A stretch of 64,000 bases of DNA from the NCBI GenBank assembly GCA_022695795.1, contig MU404056.1, forward strand, positions 372,001 through 436,000, given 5' to 3'. Positions 32,771 through 43,400 of this stretch are shown here, in pieces. The notes beneath the pieces were generated by a model, which made no database searches, was not told the DNA's origin, and saw nothing but the letters and a program-made list of their open reading frames with translations. Made by a program: the position numbers and the translations under genes. Origin of the DNA: Biscogniauxia marginata. Its lineage: Eukaryota > Ascomycota > Sordariomycetes > Xylariales > Xylariaceae. Each line of letters opens with the position of its first letter. Within the stretch, counting starts at the first letter, position 1.

Positions 32771-34062
32771 ATGGCGGAATTCCATTTGTTACGTTTTCCA
32801 GTCTCGGGACAAAACGATAGTTCTTTTCTGCTGGAGGTTTCTTCAAACGGCTCACGGCCGCTAGACCTGAAACTGGTCGGGTCAGAGAGCAGCACGGTGT
32901 TCGTGATTAAATGTAAGTCCCAAATTAGAATTTGTGCTCCAGCTTCTCCGTGATCACAGCTTTCCCCCTCCCCGCCATCCCCCGTGCGCGCACAGATCGA
33001 CGAATTTCATGCATTATCATCACAGGAACCGTGGAAGGCTGACAACCCCTGTCTCGTAAAGTACGTCACAAGAAGATCGGCGATTACAAGGCTGCGAATA
33101 GTCCCTGCACTGATGAGGAGTGGGAGAGGATATTGACATCTATCCTCGTCGACCAACAGCCTGTGCCCGATGTCGAAGTCAGGGCGGACATCCAGTCGGA
33201 TAATTCGTCCGTTGCCCTATCTTTCAGAAAAAACATCCAAGGCATCATAGTATGTGTTTGGATCTAGTTCGCCAGTTAGGCCACACCGCTAATCGATTTC
33301 CAGCAACGGCTTGGGTCCATAAAGCTGATAGACGAGACTGATAAGGCAGAGATCAGTCTCTTCGATTGGTGTGTATGTGCCATCGCTGCCCGAACCAAAG
33401 TTGCGGAAGATCTAGCTGCAGCTAGTACCAACATCAAATCCCTGGAGAACTCCGTCAATGAACTAAAGGGCCAGCTAGACGAGCTCATCAAAGCCAAGGA
33501 TGAAAATGAGACGCAGGTCCTTGAAAAGTTTAGGGACCTCTTAAATGCGAAGAAAGTCAAGATTCGGCAACAGCAGCGTCTACTCGCAGCCGCTAGCATA
33601 GACCCGGAAAAGCTTGCCAATGTCGGTGCCAGCCAGAACACGCAAGCCCGTGCCGCTGCGGCATCGCGCAGCGCCAAGCGAAAGGCTATAAAGGAGGAAC
33701 CCGAGAGCAGCGATGACGGGTTTGAGAAGATGGATGTCGAGGATGATGACACTGCCAGCGCTCTACTAGACCCAGGGTCGGATGAAGAGCAAGCGACCCC
33801 AGAAGATGAGACGCCGAGCGAAGCCAACAGTGATTCCGAGCCGGCACCGCCGCCACCAAAATCCAAGAAGTCTGCTGCCGCTGCACGTCGAGTCACGAGA
33901 GCCGAACCACCCAAAGAGTCTGCAACCTCAGATGTTTCCGAGGATAACGATGAGGCACCTCCGCCTCGACGCAATTTACCCTTCATGAAGGGCAAAAAGG
34001 GTGCGCCATCGCCGCCAAAACCCGCAGACGACGAGGAGACGGAATCAGATGACGAACTATGA
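32771..34062 (+). CDS. XRCC4-family end-joining protein (Lif1 homologue)
   Basis: Three exons, 32771-32912, 33062-33249 and 33304-34062 (introns of 149 and 54 bp), encode 362 residues. XRCC4/Lif1 is the scaffold for DNA ligase IV in non-homologous end joining in the nucleus. The first 145 residues form the beta-sandwich head: LLRFPVSGQNDSSFLLEV, then across splice 1 FVIKLRHKKIGDYKA and TDEEWERILTSIL, then FRKNIQGIIQRLGSIKLID across splice 2. A long helix with coiled-coil character follows (about 150-215; AEDLAAASTNIKSLENSVNEL, FRDLLNAKKVKIRQQQRLL). The C-terminal 130 residues are acidic with basic patches (SAKRKAIKEEPESSDDG), likely disordered and phosphorylated. The first acceptor (CTGAC branch, GTAAAG end at 33061) is the weakest join but is the only one that avoids a stop. 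Confidence 0.82.
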
Positions 34063-34267
34063 ATTCGTCAACGTAGTGTCTAGATAATAAGATCATATAT
34101 CCGCGGTACGAAAATCCGCTTATACACTCGTCTCGTATCTAATCATATTCATGTTTCCTTTCTGCCTGTCTAAAACTTTCACTAGCTCTATTCCACCGAC
34201 TCTACGACATTGAAGAATAATACAGATTCTAAAAGTTGCCGGCATCTCCCCCATCGGCCCAGTCCAC

Positions 34268-35461
34268 CTACCGCGTATCGTCGTCCGCAAAGTGGTTATT
34301 CCAGAACCCCCTATAATGTTTCTGCCTGCCCAACTCGGCAATCTCCTCGACCTCCTTGGGCGTGAGTTTGAAGCTCGGCACCTTGTTCATGTACCCCTGC
34401 AAGCGCTCCTCGCTGGCGCTCGTCGTGATCGCCACGATCCCCTGGTCGAGGCACCACCTCAGCGCGACGTCACCCTCCGTGGCCCCGTACTTCTTCGCCA
34501 GCCTCGCGTACGCCTCATCTACAGGGCCCGGGCGCGCCTTCGTGATGGCGGTCAGCGGCGAGTACGCCGCGACCGCGATGCCGTGCTCGCGGTGGAAGCG
34601 CACGAGGTCATCACCGCCGCTCCTGTGCTGCAGGTACGGGTGGTACTCGATCTGGTTGATGGCGGGCGGGACCTTGGCGGTCGCGAGCACGGTCTCGAGG
34701 TGCTCGCGCAGGAAGTTGGACACCCCGATCGAGCGCGCGCGACCCGACGCCCGGATCGCCTCCATCTGCGCCCAGATGGACTGCAGGTCCTCGGGCGAAG
34801 AGGCCAGGTACGGCGCGTGCACCAGGTACAGGTCCACGTACTCGAGCCCGAGGCGCGCGAGCGATTTGCCGAACGCCGTCGCCACGTCCTGCTTCTTGGT
34901 GCCCCGCAGCTTGGTCGTCACGAAGAGCTCGGAGCGCGGGACCGGCGACGCGGCGATGGCGGCGCCGAGGTGGGCTTCGTTGCCGTAGGCTGGGCGTTTC
35001 GTGAGTATGTATTTTGTAGCATCCCTTGGGCGTGGGGGGTTCATAAGCACTTACATTCGGCGCCGTCGAGGTGGTAGTACCCGTTCTTGATGGCCATGGT
35101 CGTTAAGCTAATCACCTCATCTGCGTCGGTCTTGGACCGTGCCGCGCCTAGGCCGTATGCGAGCTATCCTCTATTAGTTTTGGTGTGTGGTGAATATATA
35201 CCGTAGTGCGAGTTAAGTTGGGCTTACCATGGGGATCTCGTGCCCGTCGTTCATCCTCAGCTTCGGGATGGCCCCCGTTTCTTTCGGCGGCGTACCGGAG
35301 GCGTCGGGCTTGAATGTCGAGGTTATCGAGTGCATCCTAGTAGCTCGGGTCGTCAATTTTCTCGTTGCGGGGAGCAATGCTTTGTTCAGTCGTACTCGAG
35401 GCGGCACGATGATAAATCGAGGACGTATTGTAGAAGACCAAACAAAGCTCCCAAGTCGCAT
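34268..35461 (-). CDS. Aldo-keto reductase, possibly mitochondrial
   Basis: Three exons, 35461-35228, 35163-35055 and 34989-34268 (introns of 64 and 65 bp), encode 354 residues. The enzyme should reduce aldehydes or ketones with NADPH. The catalytic tetrad is complete: Asp111 and Tyr116 (HLDGAES-YGNE, built by the second splice), Lys141 (FVTTKL) and His172 (YLVHAPY). [23 protein letters not shown] and YSPL are further family motifs. The first 43 residues are Arg-rich with almost no acid ([16 protein letters not shown]) and resemble a mitochondrial presequence; a second ATG begins [11 protein letters not shown] and would give a cytosolic form. The sequence resembles fungal Gcy1/YDL124W-like reductases; the substrate cannot be told. 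The third exon is very GC-rich compared with the first. Confidence 0.88.
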
Positions 35462-36510
35462 TAGTGAAGTGTTATCGATTTTATTTATGAAACTTGACCT
35501 TCGTAAGTTGTAAGTAGGTAGTATGTGTATATAACTTAGTTAGCCACCTACCCAACAGCCGCGTCCGAAGAGGTAGGGGAAATATATATACCGTTTGTAT
35601 GTATGTTGTCCCCACGTCGCTGATGGTGAAACGGATGACCGGGTAGTAGTAGCCCTAGGAGCACTGACGCAAAGCCGGGAACTTCGCACCGGGGGTTGAA
35701 ACGAGAATAGTTAGCCGGCACGATTGCTCTTTCGTGCTTTGCCCTGCTAACGTGTGTGATGGCATCATCGGTTTTATCTCCACCCGTGGCTGCTTTTAGT
35801 GCGTGTATACTAGAGCCTATATATACACATACTTGAGGTTTAGAGGCTATATACCTAGTAAAAACTATGCGTAGAAAAAAAAAGGTCGAGTCCTTGTTTT
35901 ATCGTGTCAGAAGAGAGATTCGACTTGAATGGGATAATAATTACTACTTTATTTTATCTTAAACTGTGCGGGTTTCTCATGGTTTCTTGTGAGCATTATG
36001 AATAGGCATGTTATATAGTCTTAGTTACATCTATACCGCGCTATAAATGAAACATGATCGGTATTTTAGGCCTAGAAGGCCTGGATGATTACTAGGTATA
36101 CATATAGCAAGGTTAGTGTCCATGGATTAGTAATGAAAGAAGTATAGAAAATAAAAGCAGTATTACGAATCGTGGCTTTCGGTGACCGGCCCGGCGAGTA
36201 ACTGCATACCGCATTCGTACCTATGTATTAATAAGTCGGATCTTCGGCGGGGTCGGCAGCTTGGCTTTTTGTCGGTCGCCATCGCCTGCACTACATCATC
36301 GAGTGCGCTACACCATCGAGCCTCTTACGCCATCTCCACCTCATAATAATCGGCATTTAGCTATATCACTCATGCCCTTGTTTCAATTTCTTCTGTTCCC
36401 TTAATTCCTTCACATATTAAAATCGCCTATTTGTAATAACCTAGATACCCTATTCCATTCCCCCCTCGATCATAGCTGACGAGGAGCCGTGGGTGAACTC
36501 TGTCCTGTAT
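35462..36510. promoter_or_regulatory. Divergent promoter region of the aldo-keto reductase and SelO genes
   Basis: About 1.05 kb between two divergent genes, AT-rich in the middle (35780-36180), with a GC-richer block at 35620-35760. Possible TATA-like elements are scattered and not decisive. No gene seen. Confidence 0.45.
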
Positions 36511-38493
36511 ATGTTATTGCATCGCATCGCCCGCCGAAGTCTCCCACGCTTGCGACCGGCCCCGATGGCGTCCCAATTCTCGACCCCCGCCGCGAATGCC
36601 ACGGCGGCCTCCATAAACGACATACCGAAGTCATGGACCTTCACCTCCAAGCTGCCCGCCGACCCGGTCTTCCCCACGCCCGCCGACTCGCATAAGACGC
36701 CGCGCGACCAGATATCGCCGCGCCAGGTGCGGGACGCGCTCTTCACGTGGGTGCGCCCGCAGCCCGTCAGCGCGCCCGAGCTCCTCGCCGTCAGCCCCGC
36801 GGCGATGCGCGACCTCGGGATCGCGGCGGGCGACGAGGAGAGCGCCGACTTCGCGGCCACGGTGGCGGGGAACAAGCTGCAGGGGTGGGACGAGGCCAAG
36901 CTCGAGGGCCGCGGGTACCCGTGGGCGCAGTGCTACGGCGGCTTCCAGTTCGGCCAGTGGGCCGGGCAGCTCGGCGACGGCCGCGCCATCTCGCTCTTCG
37001 AGACGACGAACCCGGACACCGGGGTGCGGTACGAGCTGCAGCTCAAGGGCGCGGGCATGACGCCGTACAGCCGGTTCGCCGACGGCCTCGCCGTGCTGCG
37101 GAGCAGCATTCGCGAGTTCGTCGTCAGCGAGGCGCTGCACGCCCTCGGCATCCCGACCTCGCGCGCGCTGAGCCTGACGCTGCTCCCGGACGTCAAGGTG
37201 CTGCGCGAGACCGTCGAGCCGGGCGCCATCGTGGCCCGGTTCGCGCAGAGCTGGCTGCGCATCGGGAACTTCGACATCCTCCGCGCGCGCGGCGACAGGG
37301 CCCTCATCCGCAGGCTCGCCACGTACGTGGCGGAGGACGTCTTCGGCGGTTGGGAGACCCTGCCGGGTCGTCTGGATGACCCCGAGAAGCCGGGCGAGTC
37401 GCCGCCGCCCAAGCGGAATGTCCCCCCGGAAGTAATAGAGGGGCCTTCGGAAACGGCGGAAAATCGCTTCACTCGTTTGTATCGAGAGATCGTGCGGCGG
37501 AATGCGCTTACGGTGGCAAAGTGGCAGGCCTATGGCTTCATGAACGGCGTGTTGAACACGGACAATACGTCACTGTTTGGGCTAAGCATAGACTTTGGCC
37601 CTTTTGCTTTTATGGACAACTTCGACCCCATGTACACTCCTAATCATGATGACGGCATGCTACGGTACAGCTACCGGAACCAGCCAAGTATCATATGGTG
37701 GAACCTAGTACGGCTGGGCGAGTCGCTGGGGGAGCTCATCGGCGCCGCAGAGCGGGTCGATGACGAGAAGTTCATCGAGAGCGGTGTCACTGAAGAGCAG
37801 GCCAGCGGCATCATCGAGAGAGCCGAGGTGGTCATCATGCACATCGGCGAGGAGTACAAGGCGGTGTTCCTGGCCGAGTACAAGAGATTGATGACGGCGC
37901 GCCTAGGCTTGCGGAACTTCAGGGAAAGCGACTTTGACGAGTTGTTCAGCAGCATCCTAGACACCATGGGAGCACTGGAGCTGGACTTTAATATATTCTT
38001 CCGGCGCCTGAGCGCCGTCAAGGTCAGCGAGCTCGAGACAGAGCAGGCGCGGCAGGACAAGGCCTCGGTGTTCTTCTACAAGGACGGCGTCACGGGCCTA
38101 GGGGGCGAGGAAGAGGGCCGCAAGCGCGTCGGCGAGTGGTTGGGAAAGTGGCGGCAGCGCATCATAGAGGATTGGGGCAGCAGCGGCGGCGACGACGCGG
38201 CCTCGCTCGCGGAAGAACAGGACGCACAGCGGAGGCAGACCATGAAGCAGGTGAACCCGAACTTCGTGCCGCGCAGCTGGATCCTCGACGAGGTGATCCA
38301 GCGCGTGGAGAAGGGTAAAGAGAGGGACGTCCTCGACAGGGTCATGCACCTAGCGCTGCACCCATTCGAGGACGGCTGGGCCGGACGCACGTTCGATGGC
38401 AGGGAGTACAAGGGCGACAAGGACGAGGAGGAAAGGTGGACGAGCGATGTTCCGAGGACCGGGAGAGCGATGCAGTGTAGCTGCAGCTCTTAG
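36511..38493 (+). CDS. Mitochondrial SelO protein adenylyltransferase (Fmp40 homologue)
   Basis: Single exon, 660 residues from the ATG at 36511; the frame is open earlier but begins with GTG. SelO is a kinase-fold enzyme that transfers AMP to Ser/Thr/Tyr of mitochondrial redox proteins. The N-terminus MLLHRIARRSLPRLRPAP is a clear presequence. Motifs in order: RDQISPRQVRDALFTWVRP, CYGGFQFGQWAGQLGDGRA, YELQLKGAGMTPYSRFADG, LRSSIREFVVSEALHALGIP, the metal/catalytic region GVLNTDNTS (Asn349 onward), IDFGPFAFMDNFDP and RYSYRNQPSIIWWNL. The protein ends CSCSS, with Cys at the third-last position, where animal SelO has selenocysteine. The 5' half is extremely GC-rich and the composition relaxes near 37,400. 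Length matches the fungal family. Confidence 0.93.
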   Translation: MLLHRIARRSLPRLRPAPMASQFSTPAANATAASINDIPKSWTFTSKLPADPVFPTPADSHKTPRDQISPRQVRDALFTWVRPQPVSAPELLAVSPAAMRDLGIAAGDEESADFAATVAGNKLQGWDEAKLEGRGYPWAQCYGGFQFGQWAGQLGDGRAISLFETTNPDTGVRYELQLKGAGMTPYSRFADGLAVLRSSIREFVVSEALHALGIPTSRALSLTLLPDVKVLRETVEPGAIVARFAQSWLRIGNFDILRARGDRALIRRLATYVAEDVFGGWETLPGRLDDPEKPGESPPPKRNVPPEVIEGPSETAENRFTRLYREIVRRNALTVAKWQAYGFMNGVLNTDNTSLFGLSIDFGPFAFMDNFDPMYTPNHDDGMLRYSYRNQPSIIWWNLVRLGESLGELIGAAERVDDEKFIESGVTEEQASGIIERAEVVIMHIGEEYKAVFLAEYKRLMTARLGLRNFRESDFDELFSSILDTMGALELDFNIFFRRLSAVKVSELETEQARQDKASVFFYKDGVTGLGGEEEGRKRVGEWLGKWRQRIIEDWGSSGGDDAASLAEEQDAQRRQTMKQVNPNFVPRSWILDEVIQRVEKGKERDVLDRVMHLALHPFEDGWAGRTFDGREYKGDKDEEERWTSDVPRTGRAMQCSCSS

Positions 38494-39532
38494 ATCGGAC
38501 GACCCTTTCTCAACCTTGTCGGCTGCGTACGGTAGAGTTGTTGACCTATAACTAACCTATAGTAGCACTACTGGCAGCTCTTACCCTTGTCCTGCGACTA
38601 GCTCCTGTCGGTTCCGTCTACTTGCCCATACGGCGAGCGATAATCGTGCTTACTGACAAGTTGAGTTGAGCCGAGTAGAGTCGTCTCGGGGCCATAGTCC
38701 AAAATCTAGCTTGAATGAACCCGATGATACAAATAATCCGGTACGATTTCACGATCTCCTATGGCGCTATATGGTCGTTTCCATTCCTCCCGGCTCACCT
38801 AGGCTACCTAGGAGCCTCTTCACTGGCTGAACTAGCAGCGGCCAGCAGGTTCCGGAGCACTAAGGATTCGGAGACCCACGACCTAGCGTTTTTTTATACC
38901 TAGCTTTTAGTATGAAGGATTCCGCATAAGTGTGTACGCATGTAATCGCTTGGGAGTTGAGGCCGCGCGAACCCGTTGATCACAAACTAAGGTACGGACG
39001 CAGGGGGGGACCTAGACTCCCTTGGTTTGCTTTGCTTTGCCTTGCCCTATCTGGAGGTGTGGCCATCTATGTAGTTAGCGGGCTATCCGGATGTAGAAAG
39101 CCCACTGTTTCTAACTTGTCGAGAATGAATTACCGTGGACAAGTTCCGTTTCCGTTTTATACAGTTAACCTCGACTATGGGTGGATATATTGATATCTGT
39201 TACCCCTCTCTCACACACACGTGGCTATCTACGATTTCCACTTAATCCCAAGCGAGCCCGAGGATACCGGATAGGTCCAGTGTTAATACCTAACAAAAGA
39301 AAAAAATAAATGAAATGCGTTCTCGGTGGGGACGGGAGTTACAGGTAGGTAGTTCGGTCAAGTCGGGAGTAGTCGTGATATGTGATACCCACATGCGCGC
39401 AATCCAATATAACACACATACATACACGAGGCGGTTAGGTATGTATGTAAGTATGTAGTTAGGTATGCATAGTGCCTTAATAACGAACGGCCCCGTTATG
39501 CAACCACACAGACATTAATGCCCCGGACCTAC

Positions 39533-39554
39533 CGAACGAACGAACGAACGAACG
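39533..39554. repeat. Tetranucleotide repeat (CGAA)n
   Basis: Five tandem copies of CGAA/AACG in the gene desert. Simple microsatellite. Confidence 0.8.
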
Positions 39555-41319
39555 TGCATGGTGCCTGCTTTTCGCCTCTCCCTTACTTACTTAGCTAACT
39601 ACTGCAATGCACATAGGGACCTTTTTTTTTTAATTCAAATGAACTCGGTTGGTAGTTAGCGGTGGCGATATGTATAGGGCGTGCCTGGCATGGTGTTGTG
39701 TACCCTGGGCATGGGTACCTGTTGTGAGTGAGTGAGGGGGAGGGGGAGGGGGAGAGGGACATGGGCGGGGCGGGGCGGAGAGGTTGAGGGGAGAGAAACA
39801 CGCAGGCAAGCGATCATATGTATAGGCGCACTCACTTTCTGCTAATCGTATTTTACCTCCCAGCCTCCTCCTTCTCTTATCGGGAGTTGTACACAATTAC
39901 TACCTAGGTATGTATGTAGGTAGTTTTGTTTTCAGTCGATAGAGACATTTTCCTCCGGCCATCCGTATCCGTCCCGTAATTTCGAGAGCTGGGTTATAGG
40001 TTGATTGGGGAAGATTCTTTTTGATCAAACATGAAACTTAAACATGACTTACACAGTGTGGGTGACAGTAGCGAGAGAAACATGGTCGTTGTAAGAGCTA
40101 AAGAAGAGAAGTTCTGTAGAAAAGTCGCTGTAGAATTCTGTATATCCAGTCTGGAAATGATAGCTTGGAATTTAGAATAACTCATCATTCCCTGTGGTAT
40201 TACCTACCTCACTCCAAGAGGCAGATTTGGGATGGTATGGAGCAACAAAGAATTTTGAGTTGTTAGTATACCTATCACTCTAGGTTCAACAAGGTGATAT
40301 TATAGGCTTACAATGGGAATCTTTTTTTCCTTTTTGTTTTTCCTTCTCGCCCTGAAAGTAATTAAAAACATCCTTACCGCACTGCCGATCGTACTAATTG
40401 TATGAGCAGATCCTCCCGAACGGCTAACCGATAGGATTCAATGACGATCTTCCCTCGCCTATCGTTGTTACCTCATTTTCAGGTTTATTTAGCTTATGGG
40501 TATACCTACTAAGAGGCAATGGAAAAAAGGTTTAAATGCATATATTACTTCTAATCTGTTAAGTTTTAAACGACTTTCTCGTGTGAATTGATCTCTTAAG
40601 TATCTATGATTCTAGTGTGAGAGTAATCCTGATAGGAGTATAACAGGCCTACCTTGCGCTAGTTGCGAGAGAGTTATAGGCATGTCAACTACACAATTAG
40701 TCGGACTTAGCATGAGATCGTCAACTAAGACAATAATAAGTCCGCAACGATGATTCGCTGGATTGTGTAAGTTGGCCGCTGACAACTCCACCATTAGCTA
40801 GACGTTGGCTGGTTGATATCGTAGATGCCTTCACGTTCGATCTATCGCTTATTAGGTAGATAGGTGACTTGCCTAGACATCTGTATTGGGTTAACTTCAG
40901 ATTTCTGTCACCAAGTTCTTCCCTTCGAGTTTCATTTATATATATATTTTTCTTCATAAAGCTATCGGTCGACCGGTCCTATTTATTGATTGAATTAGTG
41001 AAAGTACAAGTTATCACTATGTTCTCTCTTTCAAGCCTCACAATCGAGGCTATCGAACGCACTAAGAACTTTGATTTTTTCCATATAGAGTTTTTAACGC
41101 AAGCCCAGGAGATTCTCTCCATGAGATCCAATAAAAGCGGCAGCGGAGATGATAAGGTCAAACAATACAGGGTTAGATTGGCCATACTCACAATTATCAA
41201 ACTTAGGTACTCATATTCCTCCCGGCGATCCTATTTATAAGTGAACTCACTAACTCGCGCTTTTCCATGCTAGCTCATGAAATGACACTAACATTTGAGA
41301 TAGTATCTAAGCTGTACAC

Positions 41320-42130
41320 TAAGCGACCTCGTATCGACGCTTGCCGCGGCAGAAAATTAGCACGCGTTCGAGACTCCGCCCACGTATGAGCGTGTTTTCC
41401 TGAAGAAAGACGTAGACGAGGACGAGGACGAGGACGAGGCCAGCGAAACGGGGATTCGCAGCTCCCAGCAGTCCCGTTTTCGAGCCTCGGGCCATGCTGC
41501 GCAAACCGTATTCCATCAGCGGCTGTGCTTCATTGCTGCGGGGGTTGGGATTCTTGGTTTTTGTCAGCATCTTCAATGGTCATCATCAGTCTTGGCGCCT
41601 CGCTGACCTACGTGCCTCTCAACACGGTATGAGTCCGCGAGGTCATCTCGGCGCCCAGCTCTGAGCCCTTCTTCCAACGCTTGTCCGAATTGAAAACCAC
41701 GTACTAGGCTGTTAAGTCCGCGACGCTGGCTTACTCCCTCGCTGTGGTGGTTGCCCGCGGAGCTCCGTACGCCCTAGCTCTCGGGGATAACTGAAGCAAC
41801 GGGCGACTCGCCGCCGTGATGCTTGTCTTCTTGCTCGATGTGTTCCTCGTCATGCTTTCGCATGTTGTCCTGACCCGTGCGCAGGCTTCGCCCCCACCCT
41901 CAGGGACCAAGACAATTGTCCCGTTCAGCCGGTCCAATAGTCCAGGGGGAAGGGGATGCCTATCCGTAGGCGAGGCAGAGGGGTCGATTTCGCGAGCTTC
42001 GTGTCCTCATAGTAAAGCTTTACGTAAAGACTTTCATCGCCACGGTAGCGGTCGAAGTAACGCTTTTGACGCTGATTCTCCTAGAAATGTCTATTATTGT
42101 CTATCTGAAGCTGTAAACCTCTAAGTTGCT
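41320..42130. other. GC-richer island, possible decayed coding sequence
   Basis: Between AT-rich flanks, about 800 bp regain coding-like composition. A plus-strand frame gives a Glu/Asp run from GACGAG repeats (41412-41440) and then SETGIRSSQQSRFRAS, ending at a stop. A second frame (41816-42124) begins with a hydrophobic stretch, MLVFLLDVFLVMLSHVVL. Stops interrupt every frame and no family is recognisable, so a pseudogene is a guess. Confidence 0.25.
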
Positions 42131-43005
42131 TAAAACGAACGACTGTCTTTCCCTCTCTTACCTAATCAAGATATTAGGGTGAAACCAAAGGAGAATGATG
42201 AAATTAGTTTGAGAAGCTGGGATTGGACCATCTTCGAGGAGCTCACTGCTGCTTATCGTGAACCCGGGTGAATGACTTAGTGCTCACACGAGAGGACCGG
42301 CCAGCTCGTTTGATGCTCTTTGGGGCAAAGGACGCAAAGATCCTCGCAGATCATGATGGAGACTAGTTTTCTCTTGTCACAGACTAGTAACCCAATCAGC
42401 AGAAGTGAGGCGAAGTTGCACAGTAACTGTCTCTTGCTGACATACATGCCTTAGGAATCATCGTCTCTCCTTGAGGAGGGTATCACAATCGATACTTTCC
42501 AGCAGTATCTCACCCGCGATGAATTTCATAGTAGTGGTCAGAGCCCACTTACACTCGCATGTATGTGCATCTGTCCCCGGAAAATCAACGATATATCCCC
42601 AGAATCCTTCCCGTTCCCCCCCGAAAGACACTCCCTTGCCTAAAAGTTCTCATCCCCCACACCTCGCCCCCCGCCCACCTAAGGTAGCATTATTATGTCG
42701 AGAGACCAATGGTCTGATATGTTACTCACATGTCAGGCTACCAGCTAATTCCCAGGTAGGAAATCCGACTTATCTTTTGATTTTACTTTCTCTGCGAAGC
42801 AGACGTGACACAGCCCTACATATCTCCGGCTCAATCTATACGGGTGCATTCTCCCCTCCCATGCTCAAGCATCTGCATGTAGGTCCTAGCCGACAGGGTG
42901 AACGGCAAGAGTGATATCATGCGATCTGCTGTCTAGACCCTTGATTCCTCACATGTCAAATCTCAGTGCATATAGTATGTCACCACAAAACCTACGCAAT
43001 TATTT

Positions 43006-43078
43006 GCCTGCTTGCCTGCTTGCCTGCTTGCCTGTCTGCCTTGTCTATCTATCTGCCTGTCTGTCTGCCTGCCTGCCT
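43006..43078. repeat. TGCC/TGTC tetranucleotide microsatellite
   Basis: Imperfect array of TGCT/TGCC/TGTC units, about 18 copies, with a CTATCTAT interruption near 43046. Simple sequence in the gene desert. Confidence 0.85.
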
Positions 43079-43200
43079 AGCAGCGCTGCGCATTTCCCTG
43101 CATGCATCAAGTTGTGCTCTATGGTATGCAGTTTCGAGAGCATCAGAGTTACAGTTGCAATTGCTTATCCGGATAAAAGTGCCCTCCAAATGAACAATGT

Positions 43201-43400
43201 TGAGTCGTGATTGGCGGGGGCTACTGCGCCGGGAATCGCGCCGACCCCTGCCAATAAATCTTCGGGATCGGACGGCCGAGCCAGGGGGTGGCGCTTACCT
43301 AGTCGCGGCACGCCTCCAGATACAACCCTAGGAACGAGATATAAAAGGGGGAGGGGGGTTACGTTAGCTAGTGCGTATACCCGTTCCCGTATTACGTGAG
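43201..43400 (+). promoter_or_regulatory. Orphan promoter-like block
   Basis: An inverted CCAAT box (GATTGGCGG, 43210-43218), a GC-rich stretch with CGGACGGCCG (43269-43278), and a strong TATA-like TATAAAAGGGGG (43340-43351) lie in order within 150 bp. The first downstream ATG (43401) opens only 15 codons. This is promoter-like spacing with no gene behind it. Confidence 0.3.

Larger units (their letters stand above)
38494..43200. other. Gene desert, left part
   Basis: No supported gene in 4.7 kb. It holds AACG repeats (39533-39554), GT/AG-type microsatellites near 39726-39760, TACCTAGGTATGTATGTAGG (39901-39920), AT-rich DNA at 40000-41300, a GC-richer island that may be decayed coding DNA (41320-42130), and a TGCC/TGTC microsatellite (43006-43078). 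Open frames of up to 147 codons (42471-42914 plus, 40869-41240 plus) show no domain. Confidence 0.5.

Noticed and set aside
36493..36510. Start of SelO at 36493
   Set aside because: The codon there is GTG; the first ATG in frame is at 36511 and gives a clean mitochondrial presequence.
36631..37379. Long open frames overlapping SelO in other frames (for example 36747-37379 plus, 36631-37140 minus)
   Set aside because: They are Ala/Arg/Gly-rich shadows caused by the high GC of the SelO 5' half; the SelO frame carries all the family motifs.
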